From positions 1,156,326 to 1,220,325 of the forward strand of contig SCFE01000024.1 in assembly GCA_004352715.1 (NCBI GenBank): DNA of 64,000 nucleotides. The letters are read 5' to 3'. Under the pieces are notes generated by a model that saw only the letters and a list, made by a program, of their open reading frames with translations, ran no database searches and was not told where the DNA came from. Positions 45,640-56,810 of this stretch are shown here, in pieces; position 1 is the first letter of the stretch; the number at the start of each line of letters is the position of its first letter. Made by a program: the position numbers and the translations under genes. The stretch is from Hofstenia miamia. Taxonomy: Eukaryota > Xenacoelomorpha > Acoela.

Positions 45640-47423
45640 TTCTACTCATCTTGCATCAGGTCAAAAGTTTCCAGTGGTAGCCTACTGCTCAACTTTGTTG
45701 CATATAGGTGAACATTATTACACTGTAATGTTTTTTGTAGTAGAATCTCTTATATGCAATGCACTTATTGGATTGGATGTTCTTAGCCAGCACATTCTTC
45801 TGTTAATCTAGCATTGGGAGGAAGACGAGATAACTTATCAATCTCTTGCTTTGCATTGGTTGCAGCCACTGAGGAAGAAGCCTCCAAAAAAAATCGTTTC
45901 CAGCCATGAGAGTGACTACTCCTCAGATTTTTACTGCTGGGGTTTACACAGAGCAGCTCCTGTTGAGACACCTTCGAGAAGCTCGACCAGAAAATGCTGA
46001 ATTTATGAGAAGGGAAGTAGTGAAATTGTTGTCTGAAGGCATTATTGAACCTTCAACACCTCCTTTTNNNNNNNNNNNNNNNNNNNNNNNNNNNNNNNNN
46101 NNNNNNNNNNNNNNNNNNNNNNNNNNNNNNNNNNNNNNNNNNNNNNNNNNNNNNNNNNNNNNNNNNNNNNNNNNNNNNNNNNNNNNNNNNNNNNNNNNNN
46201 NNNNNNNNNNNNNNNNNNNNNNNNNNNNNNNNNNNNNNNNNNNNNNNNNNNNNNNNNNNNNNNNNNNNNNNNNNNNNNNNNNNNNNNNNNNNNNNNNNNN
46301 NNNNNNNNNNNNNNNNNNNNNNNNNNNNNNNNNNNNNNNNNNNNNNNNNNNNNNNNNNNNNNNNNNNNNNNNNNNNNNNNNNNNNNNNNNNNNNNNNNNN
46401 NNNNNNNNNNNNNNNNNNNNNNNNNNNNNNNNNNNNNNNNNNNNNNNNNNNNNNNNNNNNNNNNNNNNNNNNNNNNNNNNNNNNNNNNNNNNNNNNNNNN
46501 NNNNNNNNNNNNNNNNNNNNNNNNNNNNNNNNNNNNNNNNNNNNNNNNNNNNNNNNNNNNNNNNNNNNNNNNNNNNNNNNNNNNNNNNNNNNNNNNNNNN
46601 NNNNNNNNNNNNNNNNNNNNNNNNNNNNNNNNNNNNNNNNNNNNNNNNNNNNNNNNNNNNNNNNNNNNNNNNNNNNNNNNNNNNNNNNNNNNNNNNNNNN
46701 NNNNNNNNNNNNNNNNNNNNNNNNNNNNNNNNNNNNNNNNNNNNNNNNNNNNNNNNNNNNNNNNNNNNNNNNNNNNNNNNNNNNNNNNNNNNNNNNNNNN
46801 NNNNNNNNNNNNNNNNNNNNNNNNNNNNNNNNNNNNNNNNNNNNNNNNNNNNNNNNNNNNNNNNNNNNNNNNNNNNNNNNNNNNNNNNNNNNNNNNNNNN
46901 NNNNNNNNNNNNNNNNNNNNNNNNNNNNNNNNNNNNNNNNNNNNNNNNNNNNNNNNNNNNNNNNNNNNNNNNNNNNNNNNNNNNNNNNNNNNNNNNNNNN
47001 NNNNNNNNNNNNNNNNNNNNNNNNNNNNNNNNNNNNNNNNNNNNNNNNNNNNNNNNNNNNNNNNNNNACCAGTTCACTTGCCTTCTGTTTGGTGTTACTA
47101 ACACTGTTCCTGCATTTCAGAGAATTATGGATGACTTTATAAGTAAGCATAATCTTCAAGGTGCTCTTCCATTCTTAGATGATGTCATCATAGGCAGGGC
47201 AACACAGGCAGAGCATGATGAGAATCTCAGATCCTTCTTAGCTGCAGTAGGTAATAAAGAAGAGCCCAGTACCCAACACTGTTGCATCACTGAAGACACT
47301 GCTACTCATGATCTCAGCCAAGAGGGTCTGTTTGAATTAGTTGCTGAGGCCCCTTTGCATCATGCTGTCCACAAAGATGAGGCTGCTTCATCTGGAAGAA
47401 ATGTTCAAGAAGGCGAGTCATGA
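45640..47423 (+). pseudogene. pol-like region: protease and RT pieces around a gap
   Basis: A protease-like strand with the C-terminal ALIGLDVLSQH motif ends near 45797. Then comes the RT entry helix RREVVKLLSEGIIEPSTPPF (46008-46067), cut by 1000 Ns, and QFTCLLFGVTNTVPAFQRIM plus LPFLDDVII (47068-47190) with the FLDDV active-site variant of Gypsy RTs. After HDENLRSFLAAVGNKEEPST the sequence turns into unrelated acidic residues. The missing RNase H/integrase is not hidden in the visible part. Confidence 0.72.
46068..47067. other. Assembly gap, 1000 Ns
   Basis: Exactly 1000 Ns, a placeholder length. It falls within the RT region of the LTR element. Confidence 1.
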
Positions 47424-47606
47424 AGGGAATTTTTGCAGAATTTCTCAGCAGCTCCAACAGATTTGACACAGAACCCACAAGCAAACCTTCCAACACTGCC
47501 AGTGTTGAACCAGGAACTGACAGAACCAGTATTGAGGCAATCAGGTTGGCTTCACTCAAAGCCATTACATTTGAGGGACTACAAGACTTCTTAAGTGAGG
47601 GAAGAA

Positions 47607-47743
47607 TGTTATAATATTCTATGTTGTTATGTTATATTGTTTTGTTGTGTTCTTATATTTGTAACACTTAATATGTATTTCAGGTTGTTGAATAAAAGCT
47701 TGTAATACCAAGCTTGTTTTCCTCTTCTGAGCAGGCTACAACA
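47607..47743 (+). repeat. Right LTR, 137 bp
   Basis: Same ends as the left LTR, with AATAAA at 47690-47695. It has a partial extra copy about 390 bp downstream (48030-48160) that includes flanking DNA. Confidence 0.88.
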
Positions 47744-48647
47744 GTCTTGCTTTATAACATCACTCCCTCTATTGAATATTTGATGCTAAAGCAAGGTTTG
47801 TTAAAGTCTGAAGTGCAACTCTCTAATTTTAACTTTCATTTCTCAAAATGACAATATCATAGGAAATGTCAAAACTAAAGAAGGTAAGAAGAATTTGATA
47901 AAAAGGCATCCTTAAGTCTATACTTAGTCCAATAAACAACACTATCATTTCCCTAGTGGAAATGCTGTACCAGAATTAGAATGGAGCTCACAGCTTACTT
48001 GCATTCCTTAATGAGTCATGGGTGTATCCTTGTTTTGTTGTGGTCTTAAATTTGTACCCCTAAATATGTATTCCAGGTTGTTAAATAAAAGCTTGTAATA
48101 CCAAGCTTGTTTCCTTCTTATTAGCATGCTACAAATGTCTTTTTTTATAACATCACTCCCTCTATTGAATATTTGATGCTGGCAATGGTGACTATGACAA
48201 AAAAGCCTTACTGGTGCAATTCATTTCAAAATGAAGTAACTCATAGTCAGAATCACCAGTATATATATATATATATATATATATAAAGGCATCCTTAAGT
48301 CTATACTTAGTCCAATAAACAACACTATCATTTCCCTAGTGGAAATGCTGTACCAGAATTAGAATGGAGCTCACAGCTTACTTGCATTCCTTAATGAGTC
48401 ATGGGTGTATCCAATGGGGTGCAGGAGGGAGCCATGTCCCCCTAATATAGTTCATAACAGTATAACAATGGTAATGGAGGTAATAAAATACATGATCATA
48501 TCATAGAATCATTCAAATGATCTAAATTTAAAGTCAGTTCAGACTATGCAGACAAAATGAATTGATGCTGGCACTAGTGACTATGACAAAAAAGCCTTAC
48601 TGGTGCAATTCATTTCAAAATGAAGTAACTCATAGTCAGAATCACCA

Positions 48648-48687
<40 letters not shown>
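47636..48687. repeat. Mosaic of interleaved duplications ending in TA microsatellites
   Basis: Block A (LTR 3' part plus flank, 47636-47793) recurs at 48030-48180. Block B (47902-48029, 128 bp) recurs unchanged at 48285-48412. Block C (48175-48284, ending in (TA)n) recurs at 48564-48687. The order is A B A' C B' C'. The A copy includes DNA outside the LTR, so it arose by segmental duplication after insertion, not by a second insertion. Confidence 0.85.
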
Positions 48688-48689
<2 letters not shown>

Positions 48690-48837
48690 TGCTAAATGTT
48701 TTTAATAACCTCATCATGAACACATTTCCAAACATAAATCTTTGACATTTTGCAGGGTAGTGTCTCTTTAATTTACTTACCTACATGGTCAATATATTTA
48801 AGTTACAAGGAACGTGAAAATTGGGTTGCAATAAACC

Positions 48838-49690
48838 TCTGTTTTATCTCCATTATTATTTATTTTATACATCCATGATATTTTTGATAAACTATATTCT
48901 CAATCATCTAAATATGCAGATGATGGTACAATTTTCCAATCTTATATACATTTAGCATATCAAAGACTACAGCTTGATTCTAATATAATAGATGCAAGAA
49001 ATGGAGATTAAAAATTAATGCAGCAAAAACAGAAATTGTACCTATTAATGTAACTTCTGAAGAATTAGTTAAAAATTCTAATATTAAAATCAATTCAGAA
49101 ATTTCTAAATATTCCTGATCTATAAAAATTCTTGGTATTTGGTTTGATTCAAAATTGAAATTTAAGCTGCATGTAGACAAAGTAGAAATTTGTGCTAGAA
49201 ATGCCTGGGCTTTTATATAGAAAAGATGTTGCACTCAATGGGGATTACAAGCTAATACAATTATGAAGTTATGTGAAACTATTGTAGCTCCAATCTATAA
49301 CTATGCTAGCATAATCTGGTTACATAATATACTAAGAGATTCAGTAAATTCCAATATGAAATAATGAAAACTGCAATTGGTACAAAATGAAAACCTAAAA
49401 GAGATGCTTTAGAAATAATTGCTCATTGTCCACCATTAGATATCACTAATAATACTAATACTGTAAAATTGTGTTAAATCTCTATTAAATCAAGAAGAAC
49501 CCTTATTACAACAAATTATGGTATCATCCAAATTATACAAATCAGATGTTGTATTACACACAATGTGGATTAATTTACAACAAATACTAAGTTATCTAGA
49601 GACTTGAGTCTGCAAACATTTAATATGTCCAATATCTGCTTAGAAAAACTTCATTATAAATGGTATGAAATTAAATCTATGGAATTCTAG
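48838..49690 (+). mobile_element. LINE reverse-transcriptase fragment
   Basis: SVLSPLLFILYIHDIFDKLY and KYADDGTIFQSY (YADD intact) open the fragment at 48840-48950. Next come KINAAKTEIVPINVTSEEL, IKILGIWFDSKLKFKLHVDK, and TIVAPIYNYASIIWLHN near 49275. It spans the catalytic palm to the thumb and linker of a CR1/Jockey-like ORF2 with a few stops. The 5' part of ORF2 is absent. Confidence 0.75.
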
Positions 49691-50805
49691 ATATTCAAAT
49701 AGAACACAATAAGTGGTAGCTGTGGTGCTTGAGACTGCCATCCAGGTGGTTGTTGCAAAGTTTGGTTTCCTTGCAGTGTAATGGCATCAAAATTGTACCC
49801 AGCAATAATTGCATCTAACTCTAGTAACTTAGATGAGATACCATTAACATTGTGACAAAATAATGATGGCAATGAAGAAATGCATTTCTTACTTGTTAGT
49901 CAATTGGGCAATGCATCATAATTGATCTTAGCAACAATTTCATCAGTAGGGTAAGTGTGGTCAATAAGTTTGTGCACTAGATATAGTTTCAAATTGCGAA
50001 TTTTCATGCTAGTTTTATCAATACCCTTCTTGGCTAAGTCCCATCACAGCTTAGGCAACTTCTTTTCAAGCATACAATCATTGTAGTTCATGTCTTTATG
50101 TATATAAATTGCTGAGTTTTTCAGTTTAAAAGAAGAGGCAAGAATGCTCCTAATATCCCAGGAATTACTAAACTTGACAATAAGTGGTCTGCCATGCAAC
50201 ATATTAGTAATAAACTTACCTCTCCAGAAGTATCACCAAACTGGCATTGCACTCCAAGTTTGTTTAAGAATAGGTCTTCAAGGTGTCAATGATCAGCTTC
50301 AAGGTTATGCAATTGTTTGTACCAGAAGGCTGCTCTTTAACTCCAGTTACCACAAGCTTAAGCATTGTGTCAGTATCAGATGTTTGTATAGGTGCTCTTA
50401 GACTGTTTGTTACAGAGAAAGATTGCATTGTAGATTTCATTGCCTGGAGCAAATAATTATTTGTTGTCATCATACCAGTCAACTTTGACATTCTTTCCTC
50501 TATCTTCATTACTACATCAATGATATTTTATGTAATGTCTTAGTGTATTTTTTCCGTAATTTTGTCTTTGCTTCCATTATTAACACAGGTTGAGCAGAGT
50601 AGTAGAATATGTTTATCATATAGTTTGATTGCTTCCACAAACAATGAGGAAAACCAGTACAATTCTTTGACAAATGTAATACCATATTGCAACTTACACA
50701 TGTAAATTTACTAGAATCATTTCTTATTTCACCATTGCATGTAGAGCATATTGATTGCTGTTTGCATGTGTTGCTAGACATCCAGACAGAGATCAGTACA
50801 CACAA
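49690..50805 (-). mobile_element. LINE 5' part: PHD-finger ORF1 and endonuclease start
   Basis: ORF1 starts near 50790 with a PHD-like finger (CSTCNGEIRNDSSKFTCVSC, then CNMVLHLSKNC). It continues in other frames with IEERMSKLTGMMTTNNYLLQ (coiled) and KLVVTGVKEQPSGTNN, then an RNA-binding-like region down to about 49880. ORF2 begins LFCHNVNGISSKLLELDAII (49868-49800), an endonuclease start in which the usual ETW reads LQGNQTL. It breaks off at about 49690, where a plus-strand RT fragment ends. PHD-bearing ORF1s are typical of CR1/Jockey-type LINEs. Confidence 0.7.
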
Positions 50806-52395
50806 CTGTTCACTGTGATAGCACAGTGATGCCCAGTCAACTCAAACCAAAGATTTGCCTGATTGATCTGGAAAGGAGAGATGTGCCATGCAGATGGTAA
50901 ACACCACAAATAGGTGCAAGCTAGTTGCATGTGTTGTCACGGACGTGTTGCATTAGGATCTGGTCTCCTCCACCAGTTGTGGTTTTGCATAAATAGGCAT
51001 TTGTAACTCTAGGTACACACAATAAATTATTTTATTATTCTAATTACATTCTTTACAAAGTTCACGCATAGTTTTGAATTTTAAAAATTAAAAATTCAAT
51101 ACTTTTTAACCAGCCATTTCTACCAAATTATGCACTTAGCATTTTATCCTGCATTGGGCCCTCTCTAAAAAATATGTCTCTATCCACAACATGCCGCACA
51201 TGGCCTTTTTGCTCTCTAGTTGCTTGCACTAGTGATCTAAGACAGACATCCCAATAAAAATCCTGGATATATGCGCCAGTTCCAGACAATTTCAATTTTG
51301 GAAAGCATTAGCAGCTGCATAGAATGCTTAAAGAATGTGAATAACATGCGATTTGAATCTAATATACAAATTTACCATGGCTAAGACTCATGCATTTCTT
51401 CAACAGTTCTAAAATGGATAATACCTGCCACAGCTTGAATAAAATGGATAATACCGGCCACAGCTTCTTTCTTGAATGGGGAAAATATCTTCAGAACTTA
51501 TCATATGTCATAGGAATTTGAATTGTTAATTGATTAACTCTATCTATGGTTAATGAAATTAGCATGCTCCTTTAACCATTGAAAACGTCCTAATGTGTTC
51601 AAGGTGCTCAAATTCCACCTGATAAGTTAAAAATTGAGGTAGACAGTCACAAAGTCAAATCTATTTCAGCCTGTAACACAATAACTTAGCATGTAATTTA
51701 GTTGATTTTGATAAACATTAAAAAATGTGTAATTTATATTGACTATCAGGAGCTGTTTTTCTTAAGCTTCAACATTTATTTTCATAGTTATGATTATTTT
51801 TTACTGAAATCATTTGCAATACCCTATATGTGTTTTTGGAATTGGACAGCAGCTAAATTTTTAATTTTATTTCTGCATCATTTTTGTAAATTACATATGC
51901 TTTCCATTAGAAAATAGAGATGATAACATTACTATAATTTGATCAAAATATTAAAAAAAAATGATTTAAAAGAGCTCTCCAAAGCCATTTTTATAAGGCA
52001 TAGTGTCAGCATATACTGCTTTAGGAACATTTCTGGCATTATCATTTTAGACAGTCAAGCTTAGCATAGATAGAAAGCTTTAATATTTCTAGTATTCTGT
52101 AGATTCAATGAATATATTTTTAGGAACCACAGTGATTAAAGTTGCAGTGTATTGATCATTGCCACAATCCCACATTTCTATCTTGTATTTTGAATTATTA
52201 TACAAATTAGTGACTTTATCAATATCAAAATTTGATGGAAAAATCCTCTATTTTTAGAAATGTATTAGAAAATGATATTTATTGATTGAATAAGCAACAA
52301 GTATTGAACTTTCAAAGTTGAGATTTAAAAGAACCACTTACAAATGTTTCAAACATTATATAGACATGATGGACACTTATTGTAATAACTATACT
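50806..52395. other. AT-rich spacer
   Basis: Nothing is recognised apart from short duplicated phrases (ATAATACCTGCCACAGCTTG at 51418 and its near copy at 51450). Confidence 0.35.
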
Positions 52396-52509
52396 TTATG
52401 TTTGGGTTTTTGAGCACTTATTATTTTCAAATTCAAATTGAAGCAAATTCAAAAGAGAAATTAATGTTCGAACTCAAAACAGTTGTTTTAATGTTCTGTT
52501 TCTATATTA

Positions 52510-53560
52510 TGTCAGATCTCACTGAAGACGGTCGGGTCTCGCTTTCGCTCCATGAAGCAATCCTTTCGAACGTCTTTGCTGGTGCTACGTCCCTGGATGC
52601 GGCAAATGCTTTTATAAAAGATAAAAGGAAAACGCCGCTTCATCAGTTCTTCTGTCGTCTTAATAAAGAAAACGCCGCTGAAGCTATAACGCTCCTCTTC
52701 AAAAACTCTCTCAGTTCTACATCAGCCTTGGCCACTAGTCCTGCTCATTCACCATTCTCAGAAGAAACTCCATCATACACTCCTCTTAATGTAAAAGACT
52801 CCAGATCCCCTTCATCTTCTCCTCATTGATATGAATCTTTCAAACGATATCATTCAGAAAATCGCTCGCCTCAACTTTAAGGTGTCCGTCAACAACACAC
52901 TCATCTCAAGCCTCGTTTATCTGTAAAATCTATCAAGCCCGGAACTACCTCTCTCGTCATTGGAAGCAGTATCTTGAAGTATGTCCGCTCTCACAATCTT
53001 GTTTCAAATCAAACAACAACAATTCACACATATCCTGGTCACAACTCTCATCAACTCTCTCAGAAGATCCAGAATTATCCTACAACGCACATCAACTCCG
53101 TCTTCATAAATACAGGCCTCATCCGCTGTTCGTCTATTTCCTAGAAATTACTCCAGTCTGTAAACATTCTGCTCTACAGAAGAATCATGTCATCACTAGA
53201 TTTAATGAAGCCTTATCACGTCTCTCTACTAATAAATACAAGTTACTCCAGTCTGTAAACATTCTGCTCTACACGAAGTATCAACTCATCACTAGATTTA
53301 ATGATGGAATATCACGTCTCTCTACTAATAAATGCAATGTTATTCCAGTCTTTAAGAGCTTTCTGAATTCACCACGAAGTATCAACTCCAACCTCTTCGC
53401 CCGTGATGGAATCCACTTATCTCGTCAAGGAATTGCTCATATCAATTTCGTCTTAAAAGGATTCTTCCAACCTCGCCTAATTTCTCACTCTTCATTTCGA
53501 ATTTCGAATGTCACCTATCTAAAAGCTGCCAATTCTTCAAATCGTTGAACTCTTTTTCCG
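52510..53560 (+). pseudogene. LINE ORF1 with SGNH/GDSL esterase-like domain
   Basis: The amino part (52510-52829) is an uncharacterised helical segment followed by a Ser/Pro-rich tail. The next frames give IKPGTTSLVIGSSILKYVRS (block I, nucleophile Ser expected in GSS) and IHTYPGHNSHQLSQKIQNYP (Gly/Asn blocks). Near 53393-53450 is LFARDGIHLSRQGIAHINFV (block V, catalytic D-x-x-H). Esterase ORF1s are known in CR1 LINEs and are thought to bind RNA or membranes. A 95-bp tandem duplication (53148-53242 and 53243-53339) inside the domain shifts the frame. Confidence 0.65.
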
Positions 53561-53632
53561 ACGCCTTCTTCATCAGAATTATTATGAAAATGTACAGAAA
53601 AAAGGTAAATTTTTTTATATATTATGTAGTTA

Positions 53633-53768
53633 TATAGGTAAATTCAGTACCCTTCTTCTTAATCACCTCAATAACTATTTTCATGCTTCAAAACATCCCC
53701 ATTTAACATATTATGCATATATAGGTAAATTCAGTACCCTTCTTCTTAATCACCTCAATAACTATTTT
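53633..53768 (+). repeat. 49-bp direct repeat, period 87, before the 2A-like motif
   Basis: TATAGGTAAATTCAGTACCC and the following 29 bases occur at 53633-53681 and 53720-53768. The second copy encodes the hydrophobic lead-in to the 2A-like motif. Confidence 0.85.
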
Positions 53769-53780
53769 TATTCCATAAGA

Positions 53781-53819
53781 TTACTTCTTTCAGGAGATAT
53801 TAAACTCAACCCAGGACCA
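53781..53819 (+). other. 2A-like ribosome-skipping motif at ORF2 start
   Basis: Reads LLLSGDIKLNPGP after a hydrophobic lead-in (GKFSTLLLNHLNNYFYSIR). The consensus is D-V/I-E-x-N-P-G-P; here Glu is Lys, so activity is doubtful. 2A-like peptides at this place are known from sea-urchin CR1-like LINEs. Confidence 0.6.
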
Positions 53820-54699
53820 AATTTAGACGAATCGCAACTAGAAAGTAAACTAAAAAACTACTGTAATAACTATAAATTTGTTTATCTCAATGCTAGAAGC
53901 CTCAATTCAAACAGAAATGATTTTCTAAACTTAATAAATAAGATAGGACAAAACGCAATATTCTTAATTACGGAAACTTGGTAACAGCATAACACTGATC
54001 CTAATTTGTTTAATCCTGATCGATATTATTTTGACATTTTCATAAAAACCGATTAGGTAAAGGTGGCGGGCTCATGATTTTAGCTCCCAAATATTTAAAA
54101 CTGGTACGTAAATTAGAATATGAATTACAACACGATATACTTGAATCACTCTGAATAGAAATTACATCATTTGAAAATAAATGCCATAAAGAACTGATTA
54201 ATATCACATATAATCCCAATAAGAATTATCATATTGACTATTTAGAATATAAGGCAAATGAAATGTCCGAAATAAGTGATATCTACTATTTTAAAAATAT
54301 ATTTGGTGACTTTAATATAAATTATTTTAATAATCTTGAAAAAAATCGTTAAAAGAATTTTGCGCAACATACGATTTTCATTGTGTAAATACTGACTGTA
54401 CTACACGACATAACAATTTAATTGATTACTTCCTAACAAATTCCGACTTAGTTTTTAAATCCTTCATGTTTGAATCATTCAGTGACAATGCTCTTTGCAC
54501 ATATATAAGTAATATAACTACCAAAGTCAATAAATTATATATTCATAAAATTTTGGGAAAAAGTAAAGGAATTTCAACTGATATTAATGAATTAAGTATT
54601 GATAACCAAACTACAACAGAAAAAACAAGAATAATAGACAACATAAATACAACATTTAAAGAACTTCCCAATTTCAATTTTCTCCAATACAAGAGAAAG

Positions 54700-55680
54700 A
54701 AAAAAATTAATAAATTCCCAGGAAAAACATACTTTTCTTTTAGACTCATAAATGCAAATGAACTAGAAACCATAATAAAAACTTTAGACACAAATAAATC
54801 AACTGCATCCTATAATCTTCCAATTTTTATTATTAAACGTCATTTTCATATCTTTAGTGAACATCTACTATTTGAATTTAACCAATGCATTATTGATAAT
54901 GAATTCCGGATATATTTAAGAAATCTGGCATAAACACTATATATAAAAAAGGCGACCCTCTAAATGCACAAAATTATAGGCCCATTTGAATTGGCCATCC
55001 CTTTAGTAAACTATTTGAAAAATTATTAAATAATCAAATAAATGCATGTTTGATATCTGAAAATATTCTTTCAAACAAACAATTTGGTTTTCGTAATGGT
55101 TATAGCACTCAAGATGCAATTTTATCGATATCAGAACAAATAAAATCTAATTTAACCCTAAAGAAATGTAGTTGTGTTGCACTCCTTGACTTGAGCAAAG
55201 CTTTTAACTCAATGAATTTTGATATATTAAGGGACAAATTGATATATTATAACTTTGATAACAAATCTGTTAACTTAATAATGACTTTTCTTAAAAATCG
55301 ACAGTAAAGAGTTATGCTTAATGGTAAAAAATCAAAATATATTATGACGGACCGTGGGCACAGTTCTCGGACCTATTCTATTTGCAATCTATGTTAATGA
55401 CATAACTCAACAGGTAAAAAACAGTAAAATTTATCAATATGCATATGATACCTGTCTTATAAGTACTGATATAAATGCATTTAATGCAGCTAAAAATCTC
55501 TTATATGACATCGAAAATTTAACAAAATATTTCTCAAATAATCAATTGAAAGTAAATATTGAAAAAACACAATTTATAATATTCTCCCCTAAGACAAATA
55601 GAAATCTCACAAAAAACATAGAACTTAAATTAAATAATGTACAAATAAAGCAAAGGAATCTATTAACTATTTAGGTCTTG
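54700..55680 (+). pseudogene. LINE ORF2 reverse transcriptase, active site altered
   Basis: FSFRLINANELETIIKTLDT and NKSTASYNLP (54735-54820) open the RT. Then NKQFGFRNGYSTQDAILSIS, VALLDLSKAFNSMNFDILRD (first catalytic Asp block), GTVLGPILFAIYVNDITQQV and IYQYAYDTCLIS, where the YADD box reads YAYD and one catalytic Asp is lost. Frameshifts lie near 54930, 55306 and 55345, and the end runs into the 1000-N gap. Confidence 0.75.
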
Positions 55681-55810
55681 AAATTGACAATGATTTAAAA
55701 AATTGCTTCTGGAGTTAGGTATCTTTATCATCTCAGAAATTTTTCAAATACGTACCACAAACAATTAATAAATGCACTCTGCCTTTCACACTTTTAATAT
55801 TGCTCATACC

Positions 55811-56810
55811 NNNNNNNNNNNNNNNNNNNNNNNNNNNNNNNNNNNNNNNNNNNNNNNNNNNNNNNNNNNNNNNNNNNNNNNNNNNNNNNNNNNNNNNNNN
55901 NNNNNNNNNNNNNNNNNNNNNNNNNNNNNNNNNNNNNNNNNNNNNNNNNNNNNNNNNNNNNNNNNNNNNNNNNNNNNNNNNNNNNNNNNNNNNNNNNNNN
56001 NNNNNNNNNNNNNNNNNNNNNNNNNNNNNNNNNNNNNNNNNNNNNNNNNNNNNNNNNNNNNNNNNNNNNNNNNNNNNNNNNNNNNNNNNNNNNNNNNNNN
56101 NNNNNNNNNNNNNNNNNNNNNNNNNNNNNNNNNNNNNNNNNNNNNNNNNNNNNNNNNNNNNNNNNNNNNNNNNNNNNNNNNNNNNNNNNNNNNNNNNNNN
56201 NNNNNNNNNNNNNNNNNNNNNNNNNNNNNNNNNNNNNNNNNNNNNNNNNNNNNNNNNNNNNNNNNNNNNNNNNNNNNNNNNNNNNNNNNNNNNNNNNNNN
56301 NNNNNNNNNNNNNNNNNNNNNNNNNNNNNNNNNNNNNNNNNNNNNNNNNNNNNNNNNNNNNNNNNNNNNNNNNNNNNNNNNNNNNNNNNNNNNNNNNNNN
56401 NNNNNNNNNNNNNNNNNNNNNNNNNNNNNNNNNNNNNNNNNNNNNNNNNNNNNNNNNNNNNNNNNNNNNNNNNNNNNNNNNNNNNNNNNNNNNNNNNNNN
56501 NNNNNNNNNNNNNNNNNNNNNNNNNNNNNNNNNNNNNNNNNNNNNNNNNNNNNNNNNNNNNNNNNNNNNNNNNNNNNNNNNNNNNNNNNNNNNNNNNNNN
56601 NNNNNNNNNNNNNNNNNNNNNNNNNNNNNNNNNNNNNNNNNNNNNNNNNNNNNNNNNNNNNNNNNNNNNNNNNNNNNNNNNNNNNNNNNNNNNNNNNNNN
56701 NNNNNNNNNNNNNNNNNNNNNNNNNNNNNNNNNNNNNNNNNNNNNNNNNNNNNNNNNNNNNNNNNNNNNNNNNNNNNNNNNNNNNNNNNNNNNNNNNNNN
56801 NNNNNNNNNN
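55811..56810. other. Assembly gap, 1000 Ns
   Basis: Placeholder gap removing the 3' end of the LINE and its tail. Confidence 1.

Larger units (their letters stand above)
44600..47743 (+). mobile_element. LTR retrotransposon (Gypsy-type), gapped and defective
   Basis: Left LTR 44600-44731 and right LTR 47607-47743 both run TGTTATAATATTC...TACAACA. A 5-bp target duplication GTCTT flanks the element (44595-44599 and 47744-47748). A purine tract (47593-47606) precedes the right LTR. Gag-like, zinc-knuckle, protease-like and reverse-transcriptase segments follow in order but in several frames. A 1000-N gap removes part of the RT. After the RT active-site region the sequence passes to an acidic tail without RNase H or integrase, so the copy is defective. 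Confidence 0.88.
52510..55810 (+). mobile_element. LINE with SGNH-esterase ORF1 and 2A-like ORF2 leader
   Basis: This is a nearly full-length CR1-superfamily element cut by a gap at its 3' end. In order it has: a 106-codon leader protein (ATG 52510, MSDLTEDGRVSLSLHEAIL, stop 52829); an esterase-like ORF1 (about 52920-53560); a 2A-like peptide at the start of ORF2 (53781-53819); endonuclease from 53870 (KFVYLNARSLNSNRNDFLNL, IFLITETW); reverse transcriptase 54700-55680. Stops and frameshifts show it is inactive. Confidence 0.8.

Noticed and set aside
45906-47423. Long open frames spanning N runs (also at 55.7-56.9 kb and 58.4-59.5 kb)
   Set aside because: Their length comes from unknown residues; only the ends carry sequence. 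Only the LTR pol ends were kept, on motif evidence.
48030-48160. Independent solo LTR
   Set aside because: The copy is truncated on the left and includes host flank on the right, so it is a segmental duplicate.
48838-50805. Twin-priming inversion of one LINE
   Set aside because: The inverted half is on the wrong side of the 3' half for that mechanism.
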